Shown here: piece by piece, positions 59,834 through 64,000 of the stretch
How the letters are laid out: every line of letters starts with the position of its first letter
Position numbering within the stretch: position 1 is the first letter of the stretch
Assembly (NCBI RefSeq): GCF_037646705.1
Contig: NZ_JBBHER010000007.1
Location: 1 to 64,000, forward strand
From: Pikeienuella litoralis
GTDB lineage: Bacteria; Pseudomonadota; Alphaproteobacteria; Rhodobacterales; Rhodobacteraceae
Reading direction: 5' to 3'
Length of the DNA: 64,000 bases
Program-made: the position numbers and the translations under genes
Notes under the pieces: generated by a model
What the model saw: only the letters and a program-made list of their open reading frames with translations
Database searches by the model: none
What the model was told of the DNA's origin: nothing

Positions 59834-60711
59834 GCCTCGCCGAACCTGACGCCCTGCCGCCGGCCGAGCCCTCCCGTCTTCTGGTCTTCTGGCGGCGCTA
59901 TCGCCGCAACCGCGCGGCGGTGCTGGGACTGGTCCTGCTCCTGGGCGTGATCCTGATGGCGTTGCTCGCGGGGGTCTATGAGCCGGTGGACCCGCTCCGC
60001 CGGGCGGGCGTTCCCCTCACCTGGCCGTTCATCGACCGGGCGACGCCGCTCGGCACCGACCAGCTTGGCCGCGACATCCTCGCCGGCATCCTCTACGGCG
60101 CGCGCATTTCGCTTCTGATCGGACTGGTGGCGACGTTGATCTCGATCACCATCGGCGTCGTCATCGGCGCGATCTCCGGCTATTTCGGCGGATGGATCGA
60201 CGATGTGCTGATGCGGGTGACCGAGGCGTTCCAGACCATCCCCAGCTTCGTTCTGCTGCTGGCGCTGGTGGCGATCCTCGGCTCGTCGATCGAAAATATC
60301 GTGCTCGCCATCGGCATCGTCTCATGGACCGCGCCCGCGCGGCTGGCGCGCGCGGAGTTCATGTCGCTGCGCAAACGCGAATTCGTTGAGGCGGTGCGCA
60401 ATCTCGGCGTCGGCGACGCGGCGATCATCTTCCGCGAGATCCTGCCGAACGCGCTGCCTCCCGTCGTGGTCTACGCGTCGGTGATCATGGCGCTGGCGAT
60501 CCTGATGGAGAGCGCGTTGGCGTTCCTCGGCCTCGGCGATCCGAACTATGCGAGCTGGGGCAACATGATCGGGCAGGGCCGCGCGGTGCTGCGCAGCGAC
60601 TGGTTCGTGGCGGCGATCCCCGGCGTCGCCATCGTGCTGACGGTGCTTTCCTTCTCTCTGCTGGGCGAGGGCTTGAACGAGGTTCTGAACCCGAGGCAGA
60701 AGAAGGGATGA
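59830..60711 (+). CDS. ABC transporter permease, DppC type
   Basis: This is an inner-membrane permease of 293 residues. After RYRRNRAAVLGLVLLLGV, the DppC hallmark PLGTDQLGRDILAGILYGAR appears, followed by the EAA loop EFVEAVRNLGVGDAAIIF. The start overlaps the DppB stop and the stop overlaps the ATPase start, both as ATGA. Confidence 0.95.
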   Translation: MSLAEPDALPPAEPSRLLVFWRRYRRNRAAVLGLVLLLGVILMALLAGVYEPVDPLRRAGVPLTWPFIDRATPLGTDQLGRDILAGILYGARISLLIGLVATLISITIGVVIGAISGYFGGWIDDVLMRVTEAFQTIPSFVLLLALVAILGSSIENIVLAIGIVSWTAPARLARAEFMSLRKREFVEAVRNLGVGDAAIIFREILPNALPPVVVYASVIMALAILMESALAFLGLGDPNYASWGNMIGQGRAVLRSDWFVAAIPGVAIVLTVLSFSLLGEGLNEVLNPRQKKG

Positions 60712-62369
60712 GCGACACGCCCGGATCCGAAAGCGAAACGCCGATCCTCGAGATCGAGAATCTCCGCGTGGCGCTGCCCAAGGGCGCGGACAGGCCCTAT
60801 GCGCTCGATGGACTGAGCCTGACCGTGCGGCCGGGCGAGATCGTCTGCCTCGTGGGCGAGAGCGGCTCGGGCAAGAGCCTCGCCGCCGGCGCCGTGATGC
60901 GGCTGTTGCCGGAGCCGCAGGTGCGGATGACCGGCGGGACGATCCGCTTCGACGGGCGCGACCTCTCCGAGCTTGACGAAGCCGGGATGCGCGCGCTGCG
61001 CGGCGACCGCATGGCGATGATCTTTCAGGAGCCGATGACGGCGCTGAACCCGCAAAAGACCGTGGGCTGGCAGATCGACGAGGTTCTGATCCTGCACACG
61101 GATCTGAACCGCCGCGCCCGCCATGCGCGCGCGCTGGAGATGCTGGAGCGGGTGCAGATCCCGGACCCCGCCTCGGCCCTCAACGCCTATCCGCACCAGG
61201 TCTCGGGCGGGCAGCGCCAGCGGGTGATGATCGCGATGGCGCTCGCCATGTCGCCCATGCTGGTGATCGCGGATGAGCCGACCACGGCGCTCGACGTGAC
61301 CACGCAGCTTCAGATCCTCCGTCTCATCCGCGAGCTTCAGAAGGACGCGGGCTCCGGCATCCTCTTCATCACTCATGATTTTGGCGTGGTGGCGGAAATC
61401 GCCGACCGTGTCGCGGTGCTGCGGCGCGGAGAGCTGGTGGAGCATGGCCCGGCGGAGGAGATCCTGAACCGCCCGCGCCATGAATACACCCGCGCCCTGA
61501 TCGCCGCGGTGCCCGGGCTGCGCCCGCCGCCGCCGCGCGATTTCTCGGGCGCGCCGGTGGTGCTGCGCGCCGAGAACATGGTCAAGACCTTCAAGGCGAG
61601 CGGCGGCTTTCTGAGCGGCAAGCGCAAGGCGGTGCGGGCGGTCGACGACGTCTCCTTCGATCTCCGGCGCGGCGAGACGTTGGGCGTCGTCGGCGAGAGC
61701 GGCTCGGGCAAGACCACGGTTTCGCGCTGCGTGACCCGGCTTCTGAAGGCCGATAGCGGCAAGGCCGAACTTGACGGCCGCGACATTCTCCACGCCGACG
61801 CGCGCACGCTCCGCGCGATGCGCTCCGAAATCCAGATGGTGTTCCAGGATGCGATGGCGTCGTTCAATCCGCGGAAGCGGGTGGTGGACCTGATCGCTCA
61901 GGGTCCGATCACGCATGGGATGAAGCCGGCGCTGGCGCGGGAGAAAGCGCGCGAGCTGCTGGCGCTGGTCGAGCTCTCCCCCGCCGCCGCCGAGCGCTAC
62001 CCGCATGAGTTCTCCGGCGGCCAGCGCCAGCGCATCGGCATCGCCCGCGCGCTGGCGATGGAGCCGAAGGTGATCGTGGCGGACGAGCCGGTCTCCGCGC
62101 TCGACGTGTCGGTGCAGGCTCAGGTGCTCAAGCTGCTGACGGATCTCCGGGTGCGGCTCGACCTGTCGCTCCTGTTCGTCACCCATGATCTGCGGGTGGC
62201 CGCGCAGATCTGCGACCGGGTGGCGGTGATGGAGAAGGGGCGGATCGTCGAGATCGGCGTCACCGCCGAACTCTTCGCCGATCCGCAGCACCCCTACACG
62301 CGCAACCTGCTCCGCTCGATTCCCGGCCGCGACTGGACGCCGCCCACGCTGCCGGGCGACGCGGCATGA
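60708..62369 (+). CDS. ABC transporter ATPase, fused DppD-DppF type
   Basis: The two ATPases of a peptide-type importer are fused in 553 residues. Each half has Walker A GESGSGKS/T, the signature (VSGGQRQR, then FSGGQRQR), and Walker B (LVIADEPTTALDV, then VIVADEPVSALDV). The inter-domain LRPPPP region is the usual linker. It energises the two preceding permeases. Confidence 0.96.
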   Translation: MSDTPGSESETPILEIENLRVALPKGADRPYALDGLSLTVRPGEIVCLVGESGSGKSLAAGAVMRLLPEPQVRMTGGTIRFDGRDLSELDEAGMRALRGDRMAMIFQEPMTALNPQKTVGWQIDEVLILHTDLNRRARHARALEMLERVQIPDPASALNAYPHQVSGGQRQRVMIAMALAMSPMLVIADEPTTALDVTTQLQILRLIRELQKDAGSGILFITHDFGVVAEIADRVAVLRRGELVEHGPAEEILNRPRHEYTRALIAAVPGLRPPPPRDFSGAPVVLRAENMVKTFKASGGFLSGKRKAVRAVDDVSFDLRRGETLGVVGESGSGKTTVSRCVTRLLKADSGKAELDGRDILHADARTLRAMRSEIQMVFQDAMASFNPRKRVVDLIAQGPITHGMKPALAREKARELLALVELSPAAAERYPHEFSGGQRQRIGIARALAMEPKVIVADEPVSALDVSVQAQVLKLLTDLRVRLDLSLLFVTHDLRVAAQICDRVAVMEKGRIVEIGVTAELFADPQHPYTRNLLRSIPGRDWTPPTLPGDAA

Positions 62370-62385
62370 CCTGTCCGGGGACATC

Positions 62386-63693
62386 ATGATCGAATCCTTT
62401 CCTCCCTCCATCTGGGCCGAGGTCTCGGCGCCCCGCCCGCCCAAGCCGAAGCTGCAGGGCGAGGTCGAGGCCGACGCGGTCGTGATCGGCGGCGGCTTCA
62501 CCGGCCTCTCATCCGCGCTGCACCTCGCGCGGCGCGGCCTGAGCGTCGTTCTGCTGGAGGCGAACGCGGTCGGCTGGGGCGCGTCGGGGCGCAACAACGG
62601 GCAGGTGATCCCGATTCTGACCGCCGCCGAGCCGGATGCGATGATCGCCCGGCACGGCGCCGCCGGCGAGCGGTTCGCCCGGCTGGTCGGCGCGAGCGCC
62701 AGCTACCTCTTCGACACCGCGCGCGAAGAGGGGATCGAGGCGGAGGCCGAGGCCGAGCAGGCCGGCTGGTTCCAGCCCGCGCACTCCCCCGGGCGCATCC
62801 GGCTCAGCGAGAAGCGGGTGAACGCCTGGCGCCGGCTCGGCTTCCCGGCGGAATTGCTGGATGCGGACGCAGCCGAGAAGGTGCTCGGCTCCCGGTTCTG
62901 GCATGGCGGCATGTTCAACCCGACCGGCGGCCATGTGAACCCGCTGGGGCTGGCGCGCGGCCTCGCCGCCGCCGCCGAGCGCCGCGGCGCGGTGATCCAC
63001 GAGGACAGCCCCGCGACCAGCTGGGCGCGGGAGGGCGATTTCTGGCGCGCGCGGACGGCGGAAGGCTCGGTGAAGGCCCGCGCACTGATCCTCGCCACCA
63101 ACGCCTACACCGATCAGGCCGCCCCGTCGCTCGCCCCAAGGCTGGCGCGGAGCATCGTGCCGGTGCTCTCCTGGCAGATGGCGACCGAGCCGATCGGCGA
63201 CAATCTGCGGAAGGCGATCCTGCCGGGGCGGCAGGCGGTCTCAGACACCCGCGGCGATCTCCGCTTCTTCCGCTATGACGCGCGCAACCGCCTCATCACC
63301 GGGGGCGCGGTGCTCGGGCCGTGGAACGCGGCCGAACGCGTGAAAGCCACCGCCGCGGGGCGCCTGGCCGAGGCGTTCCCGGATCTCGGCGCGCCGAAGA
63401 TGACCCATGTCTGGTCCGGCTATGTCGGCATGACCTGGGACCGCTTTCCGCGCATCCATCGGCTCGGCCCCGACGGCTGGGCCTGGATCGGCTGCAACGG
63501 GCGGGGCGTCGCGCTCTCGATCTCGCTTGGCCGCGAAATGGCCGCCGCCGTCGCGGGCGCGCCGGAGACGGAGCTGGCGCTGCCGCCTTCGGAGCCGCGC
63601 CCGCTCGCGGCCCATGCGATCGCGCGCCGCATCGCGCCATGGTATCTCGCCTGGCTGAAGCGCGCCGACCGCAGAGAGCCGAATTTCGACTGA
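62386..63693 (+). CDS. FAD-dependent oxidoreductase (DAO / glycine oxidase family)
   Basis: This is a 435-residue flavoenzyme. The dinucleotide motif AVVIGGGFTGLSSALHLARR is near residues 32-51, GWGASGRNNGQVIP follows, and the C-terminal FAD segment reads GYVGMTWDRFPRIH. It fits the DadA/PuuB-like amine and amino-acid oxidases. The ribosome binding site GGGGA precedes it. It is cotranscribed with the transporter genes, so it probably oxidises the imported substrate. Confidence 0.88.
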   Translation: MIESFPPSIWAEVSAPRPPKPKLQGEVEADAVVIGGGFTGLSSALHLARRGLSVVLLEANAVGWGASGRNNGQVIPILTAAEPDAMIARHGAAGERFARLVGASASYLFDTAREEGIEAEAEAEQAGWFQPAHSPGRIRLSEKRVNAWRRLGFPAELLDADAAEKVLGSRFWHGGMFNPTGGHVNPLGLARGLAAAAERRGAVIHEDSPATSWAREGDFWRARTAEGSVKARALILATNAYTDQAAPSLAPRLARSIVPVLSWQMATEPIGDNLRKAILPGRQAVSDTRGDLRFFRYDARNRLITGGAVLGPWNAAERVKATAAGRLAEAFPDLGAPKMTHVWSGYVGMTWDRFPRIHRLGPDGWAWIGCNGRGVALSISLGREMAAAVAGAPETELALPPSEPRPLAAHAIARRIAPWYLAWLKRADRREPNFD

Positions 63694-63714
63694 TCCTTTC
63701 GAGAGGAGACGCAG

Positions 63715-64000
63715 ATGAACGACATGGGCATTCTGGAGCGGCGCCGCATCGAGGCGCTGATCCTCAAGCACGTCTATGAAGTGCTGAAGGCCCGCATGGG
63801 CGAGGAGGAAGCGCAATCCGTGATCGGCGAGGCCGTCTCCAATTCCGCCATCGAGCACGGCAAGGGCTTCGCCGAAGCGCTGGGGCGGGAGCCGACGCTC
63901 AAGGATTTTCTCGACATCATGCCGCTCTGGACCAAGGACGACGCGCTTCAGATCGAAGTGCTGGCGGCGGACGAGGAGAAGCTCGACTTCAACGTGGTCC
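63715..64000 (+). CDS. L-2-amino-thiazoline-4-carboxylate hydrolase-like protein, N-terminal part
   Basis: About 95 residues are visible before the window ends. The start MNDMGILERRRIEALILKHV and the EEEAQSVIGEAV...FAEAL pattern resemble the ATC hydrolase family, which opens thiazoline rings to N-carbamoylcysteine in Pseudomonas. GAGAGGAG lies upstream of the ATG. The call rests on N-terminal resemblance only. It is the last visible gene of the transporter operon. Confidence 0.6.
   Translation, partial: MNDMGILERRRIEALILKHVYEVLKARMGEEEAQSVIGEAVSNSAIEHGKGFAEALGREPTLKDFLDIMPLWTKDDALQIEVLAADEEKLDFNVV

Overview
The window is about 70% GC outside its rRNA operon. It reads as chromosomal DNA of an alphaproteobacterium, most likely a Rhodobacterales-like organism. 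The supporting signs are a two-piece (circularly permuted) tmRNA beside an alpha-type SspB adaptor, a class I lysyl-tRNA synthetase, a DUF3035 lipoprotein after lspA, a class I PhaC, a VPxPA-CTERM protein, and the hom-glpX-recJ order. No insertion sequence, prophage, CRISPR array or integrase was seen. The genus assignment is inference.

Layout. 0-5.4 kb: the 5' part of tuf, tRNA-Gly and an HU gene, then an SDR enzyme, an alpha/beta hydrolase, a MATE exporter and hisB-hisH. 5.4-14.7 kb: the HslVU protease with a coupled unknown gene between its subunits, lspA, a lipoprotein, a pair of M16 peptidases (one active, one without the zinc motif), an EamA transporter, a TerB-like protein and lysyl-tRNA synthetase. 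14.7-16.0 kb: no intact gene, but fragments of a decayed minus-strand reading frame. 16.0-21.4 kb: a complete rRNA operon on the minus strand (16S, tRNA-Ile, tRNA-Ala, 23S, 5S, tRNA-fMet) with promoter, boxA-like site and terminator.

21.6-36.2 kb: DUF1810, thyX, a glyoxalase, ssrA followed by sspB, fumC, a ribbon-helix-helix protein, a soxX-like cytochrome with ccdA, ychF, an HD-domain protein, a CTERM-sorted surface protein, ahcY, a glutathione transferase, an orphan NuoE-NuoF fusion and a bifunctional ATP sulfurylase/APS kinase. 36.4-37.3 kb: an esterase of lower GC. 37.5-45.9 kb: a DNA-repair methyltransferase, a tightly coupled D-amino-acid operon (dgcN-dgcA-dat), a ferric reductase-like protein, ilvD, and an ECF sigma factor with its anti-sigma factor. 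46.0-47.5 kb: an islet of clearly lower GC with two unknown membrane proteins.

47.5-64 kb: a flavin reductase, phaC, hom, glpX, a small membrane protein, recJ, tRNA-Glu, a VOC protein and an SDR enzyme. Last is an oligopeptide-type ABC transporter operon (substrate-binding protein, two permeases, fused double ATPase) followed by an FAD amine/amino-acid oxidase and the start of an apparent L-2-amino-thiazoline-4-carboxylate hydrolase-like gene. This end of the window looks like an uptake-and-degradation operon for a small nitrogenous compound. The least understood parts are the protein between hslV and hslU, the 46-47.5 kb islet, the decayed gene beside the rRNA operon, and the substrate of the last operon.
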